A DNA stretch of 64,000 nt from Paracoccus spongiarum (GCF_030732095.1 NZ_JAVAMQ010000016.1:1-64000); one strand, 5' to 3'; positions 53,670 to 62,527 are shown, numbered from the stretch's first letter. Notes: generated by a model from the sequence alone, not told the origin. Numbers and translations are program-made.

Positions 53670-55847
53670 TCAGAGGCCGCGCCGTCCCAGTGACACAGCG
53701 CGGGCGATATCGGCGGCGATCTGGGTGCGGGATTGCCGGAAGCTTTCGGCGTCGCGGGCATGGATGTTGACGGTGACGCCCTTGCCGTAATCCTGCGCTT
53801 CGCGGCGTGACAGCACACGCTCGCCGCGCTGAAGGATCGCGGGCACCTCGTCGTGCCGCAGGCCGACCATGCCGCCGCTATGCATGCGTGGTGCGCCGGC
53901 AAACGTCAGCGCCGGAAACATGCGGCCAGCACCAGTGGCACCAACCAATCCGCCCGTATGCATGATGCTGGCGAAGATTCCGCCTGCGCCGCCCAGCGCG
54001 CCGGAAAGGGCACCTGCGATGGGCCCGAGCAGGAAACGTCGCGCGGCGAGTTTCGACAGATCGGCCAGGAGCGAGGTGACGAGATCGCGGAAATCGAGCT
54101 TGCCGGTCTTCACGAATTCGCCGACCGCGTTCTCGGCGCTCTGGAATGCCCCGACCAGCGCCTGGCCGATATCGGCACCGATGTCTTTGGCCTTCTTCGC
54201 ATAGTCCGACAGCGCCTCGGAGACCGCCTTCCAGCCGGTGGCCGTCGCCTCGGTGGCGGGTTTGGCTTCTTCTGCTGCCGCCTTGCCCGCAGCCCCGGCC
54301 TCCTTCGCGGCTGATCCCGCGCCGGTGGCGGCTGTTTCGACATCGCCGAGCACATCCTCGTAGCGCCCGGCAGCTTCGGTCGCCACCTCCAGCGCCGCGT
54401 TACCGGCGTCATCCTCGCCGCCCGACATCGCCGCGCGCAGTGCCTCCATGGCCGGGCCGACGCCATCGAAGGCCGAGGCCCGGCTGGAACTGGCCCGGTC
54501 GCGATAGCGGCCGGCCATATGCGCCGAATTGCTGGCCGAATGCTCCAGCATCGAGGCCCGGCCCAGCGCCTCGAACACATCGATGCGGGTGTCAGAACCG
54601 ATCTCTTCGGCCACCTTGTTGAAAGTCGGCGCGATCATCCCGAGAAAATCCGCCCATTTCCCCGCAAGAAAAGCCATGAGCCGGGTCCAGATCGCCTCGA
54701 TCTCCGATTGCATGGCCCGGAAATCGTCTGCGAAGGATAGGGCTGTGGTCTTGATGCCCTCCCAGACCGCCTTGGCCACATCGCCCATAAGGGCCATGGC
54801 ATTGCCGAATCCGCCCGCGCCTTTCACCAGCTTCGTGAACTGATAGACCCCCCCCCCGACGATTAGCGCACCGATGCCGGTTCGGATCAGCGCGCCTCGT
54901 AGCACGACCAGCGCGGTGGCGAGACCGCGAACGGAAATAGCGGCTGCTGCCAGACCCGCGACCCAGCGCCCGGCCATGAAACCGGCGAAACTGGCGGCAT
55001 AGGTGGACAGCCTGCCGATCTGGTCGAAAAGCCCGCTGATCGCCATCCCCAGCGGCCCGGTGCGGCTGGCCAGCGCCGCCATGGCATCGGCCACGGCTTC
55101 CAGCGCAGGTGCGGCAGCCACGGCCAGCTGGTTCGATAGCCCGCGCCAGACCAGCCCCAGCCGCGAGATGGCGTCATTCGTGCGCTCGATCCGGTCGGCA
55201 CCCTGTTCGGAGACCACCACACCGAAGGCGCGGACATCCTCGGTTGCCTGGCGCAAGGTGGCGGTGTCGATGCGCGACATCGCGATGGACCCTTCCTCGC
55301 CGAAGAGCTGGCCCGCGACGGCTGCACGTTGCGCGAGCGGTACGAACTCGGCAATGGCGGCATTGATCGCGCCGACGCGCTGATCCAGCGGCAGGGCCAG
55401 CAACTCGCTCGCCGTCAGTCCCAGCCGTTCCAGCGCATCCGCCGCCGGACCGCTGCCCGCCGCCGCCTGGCTCAGCCGCCGGGTCAGATCCTTGGTCGCC
55501 TGTTCGATGCCGGACATCGACACACCGGCGAGTTCGCCTGCGCGTTCCAGCGTCTGGATCGAGGCAACCGTGGTGCCGAGCGATTGGGCGAGCTTTGCCT
55601 GCGCATCCACGGTCTGGAGACCCGACCGGACCATGGCGATACCGGCAGCCGTGGCAGCGGCGACCGCAGCGGCTGCCGCCACACCGACTTTGCGGGTGAA
55701 GCCGGCCATGCGGGCATTTGCAGCCTCCATCTCACGCGACAGTCGCCCGAAACCGCGCGATCCGGCCTCGCCGACACCTTCCAGCTCGGCGCGCACCTGT
55801 CGCCCGCCCACCGCCGCAAGGCGGACGCTGACGCGTTTCTCTGCCAT
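53670..55847 (-). CDS. Tail tape measure protein
   Basis: 725 residues. Ala/Gly-rich helices with several hydrophobic segments (VAAAAAVAAATAAGIAMVRSG; AGFMAGRWVAGLAAAAISVRGLATALVVL) and a C-terminal part with MHTGGLVGATGAGRMFPAL and RHDEVPAILQRGERVLSRREA, the lambda gpH-like C-terminal motif. At roughly 0.15 nm per residue a tail near 110 nm is expected. A run of nine G (minus strand, about 54848-54856) lies inside the gene. ATG begins two bases after the frameshifted chaperone stop. Confidence 0.9.
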   Translation of the reverse strand: MAEKRVSVRLAAVGGRQVRAELEGVGEAGSRGFGRLSREMEAANARMAGFTRKVGVAAAAAVAAATAAGIAMVRSGLQTVDAQAKLAQSLGTTVASIQTLERAGELAGVSMSGIEQATKDLTRRLSQAAAGSGPAADALERLGLTASELLALPLDQRVGAINAAIAEFVPLAQRAAVAGQLFGEEGSIAMSRIDTATLRQATEDVRAFGVVVSEQGADRIERTNDAISRLGLVWRGLSNQLAVAAAPALEAVADAMAALASRTGPLGMAISGLFDQIGRLSTYAASFAGFMAGRWVAGLAAAAISVRGLATALVVLRGALIRTGIGALIVGGGVYQFTKLVKGAGGFGNAMALMGDVAKAVWEGIKTTALSFADDFRAMQSEIEAIWTRLMAFLAGKWADFLGMIAPTFNKVAEEIGSDTRIDVFEALGRASMLEHSASNSAHMAGRYRDRASSSRASAFDGVGPAMEALRAAMSGGEDDAGNAALEVATEAAGRYEDVLGDVETAATGAGSAAKEAGAAGKAAAEEAKPATEATATGWKAVSEALSDYAKKAKDIGADIGQALVGAFQSAENAVGEFVKTGKLDFRDLVTSLLADLSKLAARRFLLGPIAGALSGALGGAGGIFASIMHTGGLVGATGAGRMFPALTFAGAPRMHSGGMVGLRHDEVPAILQRGERVLSRREAQDYGKGVTVNIHARDAESFRQSRTQIAADIARAVSLGRRGL

Positions 55848-55848
55848 G

Positions 55849-56504
55849 TCATCTTTCCATCTGTTCGTTCATCTTCCGGACCATCACCGCTTCGATGATG
55901 GGCAGGAGTTCGGCAGCGGCCGTCGCCGGGATGCCCAGCGCCGCTGCCAGTCCCAGAGCGGCGTTCAGATCCCAGCCGATCACCGCGCCCGGCAGCACCC
56001 GCAGCTGACCGCCGAGCCGCCCGACCAGATCCCAGACCTGCCAGCCTTCGAATGTCAGCGGCTGGTTTGCGCGGCCCGGGCAGTCCGGGCACGTCCCTTC
56101 GCAGGCCGCGCAGTAGCTGTCGCCCCCGCCGAAGGACCAATCGGCGAGGGCGCGGAGACGTTTTTTTCCTGTTCCAGCAGCAGGCCTTTGGAAACATAGA
56201 CCAGCTGGAACGCCTCGAAGATCGGCCAGATATCCAGGAGCGCATCTATGGCTTCCGGGCTCGGGTCGATGACGTTCCCTTCGGCATCACCGACGCCTTC
56301 CCAATCCAGCACAGCGCGGCGGGCCAGCGCCTTGGCGAAGATCAATGCCCGTTCCTCATCGCTGGTGCCATCCGGAACGGCCTCGACATCCGGATCGCTG
56401 CGCGTTGCGACCATCAGCGCGGTGGTCAGCGGGCGCAGCCGTACCCGGACGCCGGGCGCCAGATCGTGCCAGCGCGGTTCGTTGGTCAGGTCGAGTGTCA
56501 GCAT
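55849..56504 (-). CDS. Frameshift product of the tail assembly chaperone (lambda GT-like)
   Basis: The heptamer A AAA AAC (56160-56166 on the minus strand) is in the correct phase for -1 slippage. Shifting there continues for 103 codons: RLRALADWSFGGGDSY, a Cys cluster (CAACEGTCPDCPG), TFEGWQVWDLVGRLGGQLRV, GAVIGWDLNAALGLAAAL and AAELLPIIEAVMVRKMNEQMER, then TGA two bases before the tape-measure ATG. This second half is a recognisable phage protein segment that has no start of its own. Total about 218 residues. Confidence 0.8.
56055..56504 (-). CDS. Tail assembly chaperone, short product (lambda G-like)
   Basis: 149 residues. LTLDLTNEPRWHDLAPGVRVRLRPLTTALMVATRSDPDVEAVP and RRAVLDWEGVGDAEGNVIDPSPEAIDALLDIWPIFEAFQLVYV are characteristic of tail chaperones in GTA-like phages. 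After EQEKN (codons 111-115), which include the slippery heptamer, the in-frame remainder is a low-complexity Ala/Arg tail, suggesting the biologically shaped continuation is in the -1 frame. Confidence 0.85.
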   Translation of the reverse strand: MLTLDLTNEPRWHDLAPGVRVRLRPLTTALMVATRSDPDVEAVPDGTSDEERALIFAKALARRAVLDWEGVGDAEGNVIDPSPEAIDALLDIWPIFEAFQLVYVSKGLLLEQEKNVSAPSPIGPSAGATATARPAKGRARTARAAQTSR

Positions 56505-57442
56505 CAGTATTCCTCGCGGTCGTTGATCAGGGTGGCGGTGCACATGCGGCCCAGCGCGCTGTCGCGCGCGGCCTGCCAGTCGAAGGTGGCCTGCACGCCC
56601 TGCGGCCCGGAGATCTCGATCCGGGGGCGGGGCAGATAGACGGCATGCACGGTGAAGGTGAAGCTCTCGCCTGAGGGCAGGGCGTAGGAGAATTCCAGTG
56701 CGCAGGCCTCGCCGTCCATGGCCTGCGTCACCAGCGCGCTGTCGGCGAACCGCACTTCGATGGAGCCGGTCAGGGCGGCAATCGACGGATCGGCGCCATC
56801 GATGCGCCCATCGGCGCGGATGGTCTCGATCCGGTCGAGATTGTTGGCATAGCTGATCTGGGCCGAGACGACATTGCCCAGCGCCGCACCATTGCGGGTG
56901 ATCGACCCGTTGAAATGGCCGAAGCGCTTCAGATCGATGGGGGCGGGTGTTCCGGCATTGCTGACGGTGCCGACCGTTTCGCCCTGCGCGACCAGCCGCG
57001 CGGTCGCGGTCAGCAGGCCGGAGCGCTGCATCTGCCAGGTCAACTGATCCAGCACGCAACCCGAATAGATCGCATAGCGCGGCACCTCTGGCATGCCGGT
57101 CTCGATGGAGAGGCTGGGCAGCGTCCAGGCACCGGACTGGAACTCATGCGTCCATGGCCCGGTGCCGGTAGTGACCGGATCCCCGAATGCTGCATTCAGC
57201 CAGAAGCCAAACGCTTCCGCATCGATGGGCAGGACGACATCGCCATCGGCGGTCACCGCGTCCTTGATCGGCGCGAGCGGATCGCGGCCATAGCCCAGAA
57301 GTTCGGAGTTCAGCAGCGGCTGTTCCGCCCCGAGCGTCGTGCTGGCGAAGGGCATCTTCGTAAAGCCGCCAACAGGCGGCGTGCCATAGACGGTCTCGAA
57401 CGCCAGCGCCATCTGCGCCCGCGCCCCCTGGGCTCGTGCCAT
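56504..57442 (-). CDS. Major tail tube protein
   Basis: 312 residues. ALAFETVYGTPPVGGFTKMPFASTTLGAEQPLLNSELLGYGRDP is typical of the tail tube family of GTA-like and lambda-like phages. Beta-rich throughout, with a C-terminal GVQATFDWQAARDSALGRMCTATLINDREEY segment. Its stop overlaps the start of the chaperone by one base. Confidence 0.88.
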   Translation of the reverse strand: MARAQGARAQMALAFETVYGTPPVGGFTKMPFASTTLGAEQPLLNSELLGYGRDPLAPIKDAVTADGDVVLPIDAEAFGFWLNAAFGDPVTTGTGPWTHEFQSGAWTLPSLSIETGMPEVPRYAIYSGCVLDQLTWQMQRSGLLTATARLVAQGETVGTVSNAGTPAPIDLKRFGHFNGSITRNGAALGNVVSAQISYANNLDRIETIRADGRIDGADPSIAALTGSIEVRFADSALVTQAMDGEACALEFSYALPSGESFTFTVHAVYLPRPRIEISGPQGVQATFDWQAARDSALGRMCTATLINDREEY

Positions 57443-57467
57443 CGTGTTCTCCTCGATTTTGCGTGGG

Positions 57468-57887
57468 TCAGCCGAGCGGGTCGGCGGTGGTGTAATGCAG
57501 GATGACCGGAATGATCGCCACCTTCAGGCTGGCCGCGCCCTCGACGGGCAGATCGACAGGGCGCGGCGCCTCTGCCTCGACCCAGTCGCAAATCCCGCCC
57601 AGCGTCCGGTCGGCGGCGATTGCCGTTCCAATGCTAGCGCAGAGGGCGTCGAAGGCGGCGTCACGGTCGGCGCCCTGAACGACCGCCTCGACCTCGGCGC
57701 GGTGCTGATAGTGGTAGGCGGGCGGCGAAAGAGTGACTTCGGGTTCGCCCGGTTCGCCGTCGCGCAGGATCAACAAGCCGTCAGGCGGGACGCGTTCGGG
57801 CAGGACGTCGCCGCGCAGAGCGGTGGCGGGTAGCGTTGAGAGACGCGCGTGCAGCGCGGTGAGGATGGTTTCGCGGGGTGTGGGCAA
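57468..57887 (-). CDS. Tail terminator-like protein
   Basis: 139 residues. ETILTALHARLSTLPATALRGDVLPERVPPDGLLILRDGEPGEPEVTLSPP and YHYQHRAEVEAVVQGADRDAAFDALCASIG fit the small tail terminator (gpU-like) family. The start codon is TTG with GGGAG ahead, unusual in this operon; the divergent protease gene begins only 52 bases away, so the foreign insertion may have remodelled the start. Confidence 0.78.
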   Translation of the reverse strand: MPTPRETILTALHARLSTLPATALRGDVLPERVPPDGLLILRDGEPGEPEVTLSPPAYHYQHRAEVEAVVQGADRDAAFDALCASIGTAIAADRTLGGICDWVEAEAPRPVDLPVEGAASLKVAIIPVILHYTTADPLG

Positions 57888-57938
57888 ATCGAAGTCGCTC
57901 CCGATTGCATCTTGGGCTTGCTGTTGTTCGGGGTTGTT

Positions 57939-58721
57939 ATGAAAGTGGCTGAGCCAATAAGCGTCGGGGTCCGAATGGCCAACAATTTACAAATAGGTGA
58001 GCGGGTATTCGTGCCTGTTTCCAAGCTCAGAGCGAATATCCAGTCGCCCTCGTCTTTTGTAGAGAAGGAAGTTCTGGAAATCGTAGCAAGGAGCGTCAGG
58101 ATCGACGTAGGCGGCGGTGAAACCGAATTGATTGCAAGCAGCCTTTGCCATCGAAACATCGGAATCCTTCTGCTGAACATCGGTGATCTTGAGACGGAAA
58201 CGACGCTCCTTGATCCATTGAGCAAATCCATTCTGCAATTCTGCAGATTACTTGTATCGGACGACTTTATTCATACTTTCAAAGTTCGTTCCCTGAGTGA
58301 GATAGAGGTTCTGTGGCGCCGCGCTCATGCAGCTTACTCGCACGTCATCTTGGTCGGTCACGGCAGCGAGGCGAACATCAAATTCGCTAATGGTGGGTGG
58401 ATCGAAACCGACGATTTCATAGACGCCTTTGATGTTGCCGGTATATCCCCAAAGACGTTCATAAGCCTGTGCTGTGAAACTGGCTACAAGGCGTTTGGAG
58501 GTGCCGCGTCGGCGCACGCATCGTGTGAAAGGTTCATTGGTCCGTTTCATAGTGTTCACGGAGCTATAGCTTCGCAGTTCGTACAGACCTTTCTTGCTTA
58601 CCACCTCTTGGAGGGTGAGACCTCGAAAGTTGCATTCAAACATGCCCGCTCTAGCGTACCAGGCAGCACGAGTTTCCGACTTTGGAAAGACAAGAAATTG
58701 GTGGCGGGCCCGAAGTCATAG
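57939..58721 (+). CDS. CHAT/caspase-like protease inserted in the tail operon
   Basis: 260 residues from ATG at 57939 (ATG at 57975 is possible). The order NIGILLLNIGD (strand), a helix, YSHVILVGHGSE (His141), IETDDFIDAFDVAG, and TFISLCCETGYKAFGG (Cys178/179) is that of caspase-like CHAT peptidases; the later AIASQFVQTFLAYHLLEGETSKVAFKHA resembles the CHAT C-terminal helices. Base composition is clearly poorer in G+C than the flanking phage genes. It runs against the operon, ends tail-to-tail with the DUF6441 gene and interrupts no gene, as expected for a moron. Function unknown; a defence or killing role is plausible. Confidence 0.65.
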   Translation: MKVAEPISVGVRMANNLQIGERVFVPVSKLRANIQSPSSFVEKEVLEIVARSVRIDVGGGETELIASSLCHRNIGILLLNIGDLETETTLLDPLSKSILQFCRLLVSDDFIHTFKVRSLSEIEVLWRRAHAAYSHVILVGHGSEANIKFANGGWIETDDFIDAFDVAGISPKTFISLCCETGYKAFGGAASAHASCERFIGPFHSVHGAIASQFVQTFLAYHLLEGETSKVAFKHARSSVPGSTSFRLWKDKKLVAGPKS

Positions 58722-59345
58722 ACGCCTCTCCACCCACTTCCCCACGATCTTCCCCGGCACCCCGTCCGCCGCCCGTTCCGCCTCCCTTGCCAGATCCAAC
58801 CGCTTCGGCAGCCTGACCTGCGGCACCAGCAGAAAGATCGGCACCGTGGCCCGTCCGCGCCCGGTCTTGGACCGTGACGCCACCGCGCGGCCTTTCGTGT
58901 TGAGTCGCCCCTCGGCAACCAGCAGACTGGGCCCGCGCCTGCGATAGACGAAGCGCAAGCGCAGCCCGGTCCGTCTTTCCCATTCGCCCGGCGTGATCCG
59001 CCCGCCGCGCAAGGATTTTCCGGCGGCTTCCGTAGGGATGGCCAGCCAGAACCCGTCCCTGGATCGGATCAGCGGCCCGGCGTTGTGGGCGCCGATGATC
59101 ACCGGCGCCTTGGACCAGACCAGCGCGGTGGCGTTCAGGCTGTCGCCAGTTTTCGGATAGGTGGCATTGCGGATCGAATTCGCCAGCCGTCGTCCCAGCC
59201 CGGCCCCGGTGATCTGCCCGCGCCATGCAGTCTTGAGGTCCTTGCCCGCTTCGCGCATGGCACCGGTCACGGCCTTTTCGCCTGCCTCGATCTCGGCCTG
59301 CATCATGGCGACCAGATCGGGATCGATGTCGAGCTTCAGTCTCAT
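58716..59345 (-). CDS. DUF6441-like phage tail completion protein
   Basis: 209 residues. MRLKLDIDPDLVAMMQAEIEAGEKAVTGAMREAGKDLKTAWR at the start and FLLVPQVRLPKRLDLAREAERAADGVPGKIVGKWVERRL at the end are family-typical; the middle is basic. It probably acts like HK97 gp10 in head-tail joining. Overlaps the next gene by four bases. Confidence 0.8.
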   Translation of the reverse strand: MRLKLDIDPDLVAMMQAEIEAGEKAVTGAMREAGKDLKTAWRGQITGAGLGRRLANSIRNATYPKTGDSLNATALVWSKAPVIIGAHNAGPLIRSRDGFWLAIPTEAAGKSLRGGRITPGEWERRTGLRLRFVYRRRGPSLLVAEGRLNTKGRAVASRSKTGRGRATVPIFLLVPQVRLPKRLDLAREAERAADGVPGKIVGKWVERRL

Positions 59346-59656
59346 GCAGGCACCAGTTCCACGGTCCAGATCAGCCGGTCGCGGTCACGGATCGGCTCGC
59401 CCTCGACGGAAAAACTGTCGGCACCGATAACGATCAGATCGCCGGGCCGGGGGGCGGGGAGGTCGCTGACCCTGATATCGGCGGAGAAGGTTTCCGACAG
59501 GATGCGCGCCGATCCGAATTCGGTGATCCGGTCCGGCGCGTGGCGGATCAGACGGATCGGGCGTTCCTCCGATGTGCCACCCGCGATCCAGACAGCAGAT
59601 ACCGACATGTCTGGATGGCCAAAGATGCGATCCATCGCGGTAGCGAAGGCATTCAT
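59342..59656 (-). CDS. Head-tail connector-like protein
   Basis: 104 residues, beta-rich (VSAVWIAGGTSEERPIRLIRHAPDRITEFGSARILSETFSADIRVSDL, IGADSFSVEGEPIRDRDRLIWTVEL). Size and position between capsid and DUF6441 genes suit a lambda FII-like connector. Confidence 0.75.
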   Translation of the reverse strand: MNAFATAMDRIFGHPDMSVSAVWIAGGTSEERPIRLIRHAPDRITEFGSARILSETFSADIRVSDLPAPRPGDLIVIGADSFSVEGEPIRDRDRLIWTVELVPA

Positions 59657-59667
59657 GGCGATGCCGG

Positions 59668-60690
59668 TCAGTTCGAGCTGTGGAGCCGGATCGCCAGCCG
59701 GGGCCGCTTGTTGACCGGCAGGATCGAGGCCTCGGTCATCAGGTCGATCCAGCGGCCCTTTGGATCGAGATGCTGGCGGGCATAGAGCGGCAGGCCGATG
59801 GTATTGGCGGTTTCCAGCAGGTTCGCCGGACCGCCATAGGTCGTGAACGTGTCCATGGTGCCGGTCGGGAAGGCGATGCCCTCGTTGGCCGGGACCAGCC
59901 GTTCTGATGCCTTCGTGGAGAGGGTGACGGTCCCCGCATATTCCTCGAACAGAATTCCGGCGAAGGGGAAGTTGCGCCGCACATCCTGCCTGAGCGGCTG
60001 GGCGCCGGTCGCGGCATAGAATTTATAGGCTTCTTCGGTTTTGGGGTGCGAGATCAGCTTGTCGAAGAATTCGCGGCTGACCAGGGCATGGACGCCCGAC
60101 ATGCTTTCGCCCAGGAGATTGTCCTCGACGGCGCGCAGCACCTCGCGGACCTTGCCCTGGATGTTCGTGCCTGCCGTTCCGAGAACGAAGTCGACCGAAA
60201 TCTGCGCGATGCCGAATTCGGTGAAGTAATTGTAGAGCGTGGTCCCGGCCCCATCCTTCACGATGCCGCGGAGCGCATTCATCTCCATATATTCGCGTGT
60301 CTGGGCATGTTTGCGGCGCATCAGGGTCAGCTTGCGGGTCATCACCGCGACCAGCGGGTCGGACTCGTCGCCTGCACCGATGGCCGGAACGCCCTGAATA
60401 TCGGTGGGCAGGATCACATCGTCATGCGGGATCCAGGGCAGGGCGAAACTGCGCATGGCGCGGCCCTCGCGGGAGCCGACCGTGGCCGGACCGCCCAGCG
60501 GCACCGAGGGCAGCAGGTTCAGCACGCCTTCGATCTGTTCGATGATGACGCTGCGCTGGCTGACCCCCTCGAAGCGGAAGAGGCCCAGTTCGCCGAGGCG
60601 GGTATAGAGGTTCGGCAGGATATTGATGGCCTGCGTCATCTCGGCCAGCGAGTAGCCGCCGGCATCGAAGGGATTGCGGATGATGGTCAT
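59668..60690 (-). CDS. Major capsid protein, lambda gpE family
   Basis: 340 residues. MTQAINILPNLYTRLGELGLFRFEGVSQRSVIIE, EGRAMRSFALPWIPHDDVILPTDIQGV and LYARQHLDPKGRWIDLMTEASILPVNKRPRL are clear gpE signatures. Complete and undamaged. Confidence 0.93.
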   Translation of the reverse strand: MTIIRNPFDAGGYSLAEMTQAINILPNLYTRLGELGLFRFEGVSQRSVIIEQIEGVLNLLPSVPLGGPATVGSREGRAMRSFALPWIPHDDVILPTDIQGVPAIGAGDESDPLVAVMTRKLTLMRRKHAQTREYMEMNALRGIVKDGAGTTLYNYFTEFGIAQISVDFVLGTAGTNIQGKVREVLRAVEDNLLGESMSGVHALVSREFFDKLISHPKTEEAYKFYAATGAQPLRQDVRRNFPFAGILFEEYAGTVTLSTKASERLVPANEGIAFPTGTMDTFTTYGGPANLLETANTIGLPLYARQHLDPKGRWIDLMTEASILPVNKRPRLAIRLHSSN

Positions 60691-60755
60691 GGGGAAACCT
60701 TGTCGGGAAGAAGGATAAGTAAGAAAGCAGCCGCTGCTGCAGCCGCAGCCGCCTG

Positions 60756-61136
60756 TCAGGCGCTGTCGCGGATGACGATGCCCAGCGCGGTCAGTTCCGC
60801 GTGCTTGGCGGCGATCTTGGCGGCGTCATCGACGCTGCCATCGTAGAAAAGGGCGGCACGCGACAGGATGGCCGGGCCACGCGCGAGCAGGATGCCGGTC
60901 GCTTCCGCCAGCCGGCTATCGACCGGATAGAGCAGAATACCGACTGCCACTTCGGCGCCATCGCTGCCGCCATGGCTGGCAAAGGTGTGCTGGCCGCTGG
61001 TGGTGATACGGCCCAGAACCGCGCCTGCCGGATATTGCAATCCTTCGGCGAGCGTCACGGTCTCGCGGCTATAGTTCGGGTTCAGTTCATATTTGAGCGC
61101 ATCGCCCATGGAGGGCGGCTGGGTCAGGACAGGCAT
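60756..61136 (-). CDS. Head decoration protein (lambda gpD-like)
   Basis: 126 residues. LKYELNPNYSRETVTLAEGLQYPAGAVLGRI, VAVGILLYPVD and RGPAILSRAALFYD are typical of gpD-type trimeric stabilising proteins. Lies between protease/scaffold and capsid genes as in lambda. Confidence 0.9.
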   Translation of the reverse strand: MPVLTQPPSMGDALKYELNPNYSRETVTLAEGLQYPAGAVLGRITTSGQHTFASHGGSDGAEVAVGILLYPVDSRLAEATGILLARGPAILSRAALFYDGSVDDAAKIAAKHAELTALGIVIRDSA

Positions 61137-61162
61137 CTTGGTCTCCGGAATGTGTCAGGCGA

Positions 61163-61546
61163 TCAGCGCTGTGCGCTGTCGGCGGATTTGCGGACGGCAG
61201 TGACGAGCGGGCTCGGCTTGTTCGTCGGCGCGGGGGCGCTGGCCAGAATGCCGCTGGCCTCGCTTTTGGCCGCGAGGCTGTCGAGGATCTGGCCGCGCAG
61301 CGCGTCGGGGCTCACGCCGCGCCGCACCGCGTCAGCCGCATCCAGGGTGACACCCAGCTTTGCCGCCTGCGCACAGATGGACGCCACTTCGGCGGCTTCG
61401 GCACGGATGGCATCGGCATCGCTCGGGGCCACAGGCGCTTTGGCGCAGGGCGGTTCCGCCATCGGCGCGCCCGGTTGATCCTGCGTGGCGGCTTGCGGGT
61501 CTTGCTGCTCTGGCGTCCGGGCATCGGTATCTGTCTGATCGCTCAT
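61163..61546 (-). CDS. Nested scaffold protein (lambda Nu3-like)
   Basis: In-frame ATG at 61546 (MSDQTDTDARTPEQQ) has AGGAG six bases ahead, far better than most starts here. The 127-residue product is Gln/Ala-rich and helical, as scaffolds are. Lambda makes Nu3 in the same way from within gene C. Confidence 0.75.
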   Translation of the reverse strand: MSDQTDTDARTPEQQDPQAATQDQPGAPMAEPPCAKAPVAPSDADAIRAEAAEVASICAQAAKLGVTLDAADAVRRGVSPDALRGQILDSLAAKSEASGILASAPAPTNKPSPLVTAVRKSADSAQR

Positions 61547-62527
61547 GATCATCTCCTGCTGGGGGTAGGGTGGTGAAAGGGCTTGGCGCTGCGGCGTGCG
61601 AGCGACCGGCATTGCCGGGCGGCCGAGACTGTCGGTAAAGGCGCGAAACGCGGCTCGGGGATCGGCGACGGCATCGGCGAGACCGGCCTCGACGGCCGCA
61701 GCGCCGCGAAAAACTGCCGCTTCGGTTGCCAGCGCCGCGTCTCTGGTCATCCTGGCACCGCGCCCGGCGGCGACGGTTCCGGCGAAGAGGATTCGCAGAT
61801 CCTCCAGCTCGGATTGGAGCCGGTCGCGGACGCCTTCGGGCAGCGCGGCATAGGGGTTGCCGTCGGCCTTTTGGGCTCCGGCATGGATCAGTGTCACCGC
61901 GACGCCCTTCTGGGCCAGCATTCCCGACATGTCGGTATGCATGGTGATGACACCGATGCTTCCGGCGGCCCCGGTGCGGGGCAGGGTGATGTGATCCGCC
62001 TGAGAGGCCAGCGCGTAGCCTGCCGAGAGAGCATGTTCGGCGAGAAAGGCATGCACCGGCTTTGTATCCCGCGCCGCGCGGATGCGGTCGGCGAGATCGA
62101 AGGCCCCGGCCACCTCGCCGCCAAAACTATCAATCTCCAGCGCGATGCCGCGAATGGCGGGATCGCTGAGGGCGGCGTCAATCTGTGCGGCAAGCCCCTC
62201 ATAGGAGGTCAGCCCGGAGCTCTGCCCGATCCAGGCGCCGCGATGGACCAGCGTTCCGGAAATGGCGATGACCGCCACGCCGTCGATCACCGGGAAGGGC
62301 GCATCGCCATCGCCGCCATGGCGCTGGGCGAGGTCGCCGCCGATCAGCGAGGCGCGGGCGCTTTGCCGCGCGGCGATCAGTTCCGCTTCGGCGTGCGTCG
62401 CCCCGTCAAACCTGATCTCCTGCCCGGTAATTCGGGGACCGAGACCGGAGAGAAAGGCCAGCGCCTTGGCGGGGGCGATCATCAGCGGGGTGTCGAAGGC
62501 GCGCTGGGCGATCTGCGCATGATGCAT
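61163..62527 (-). CDS. S49-family (SppA-like) capsid protease, lambda gpC-like
   Basis: 454 residues. VAVIAISGTLVHRGAWIG, GGEVAGAFDLADRIRAA, EHALSAGYALASQADHITLPRTGAAGSIGVITMHTDMSGML (catalytic Ser in the SAGYALAS segment) and QKGVAVTLIHAGAQKADGNPYAAL are S49 hallmarks. The last 127 residues are the scaffold domain, which also has its own start at 61546. It matures the prohead. Confidence 0.92.
   Translation of the reverse strand: MHHAQIAQRAFDTPLMIAPAKALAFLSGLGPRITGQEIRFDGATHAEAELIAARQSARASLIGGDLAQRHGGDGDAPFPVIDGVAVIAISGTLVHRGAWIGQSSGLTSYEGLAAQIDAALSDPAIRGIALEIDSFGGEVAGAFDLADRIRAARDTKPVHAFLAEHALSAGYALASQADHITLPRTGAAGSIGVITMHTDMSGMLAQKGVAVTLIHAGAQKADGNPYAALPEGVRDRLQSELEDLRILFAGTVAAGRGARMTRDAALATEAAVFRGAAAVEAGLADAVADPRAAFRAFTDSLGRPAMPVARTPQRQALSPPYPQQEMIMSDQTDTDARTPEQQDPQAATQDQPGAPMAEPPCAKAPVAPSDADAIRAEAAEVASICAQAAKLGVTLDAADAVRRGVSPDALRGQILDSLAAKSEASGILASAPAPTNKPSPLVTAVRKSADSAQR

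Noticed and set aside
60046..60846. 266-codon plus-strand frame opposite the capsid gene
   Set aside because: Shadow of the gpE-type capsid gene, which has clear family signatures on the minus strand.
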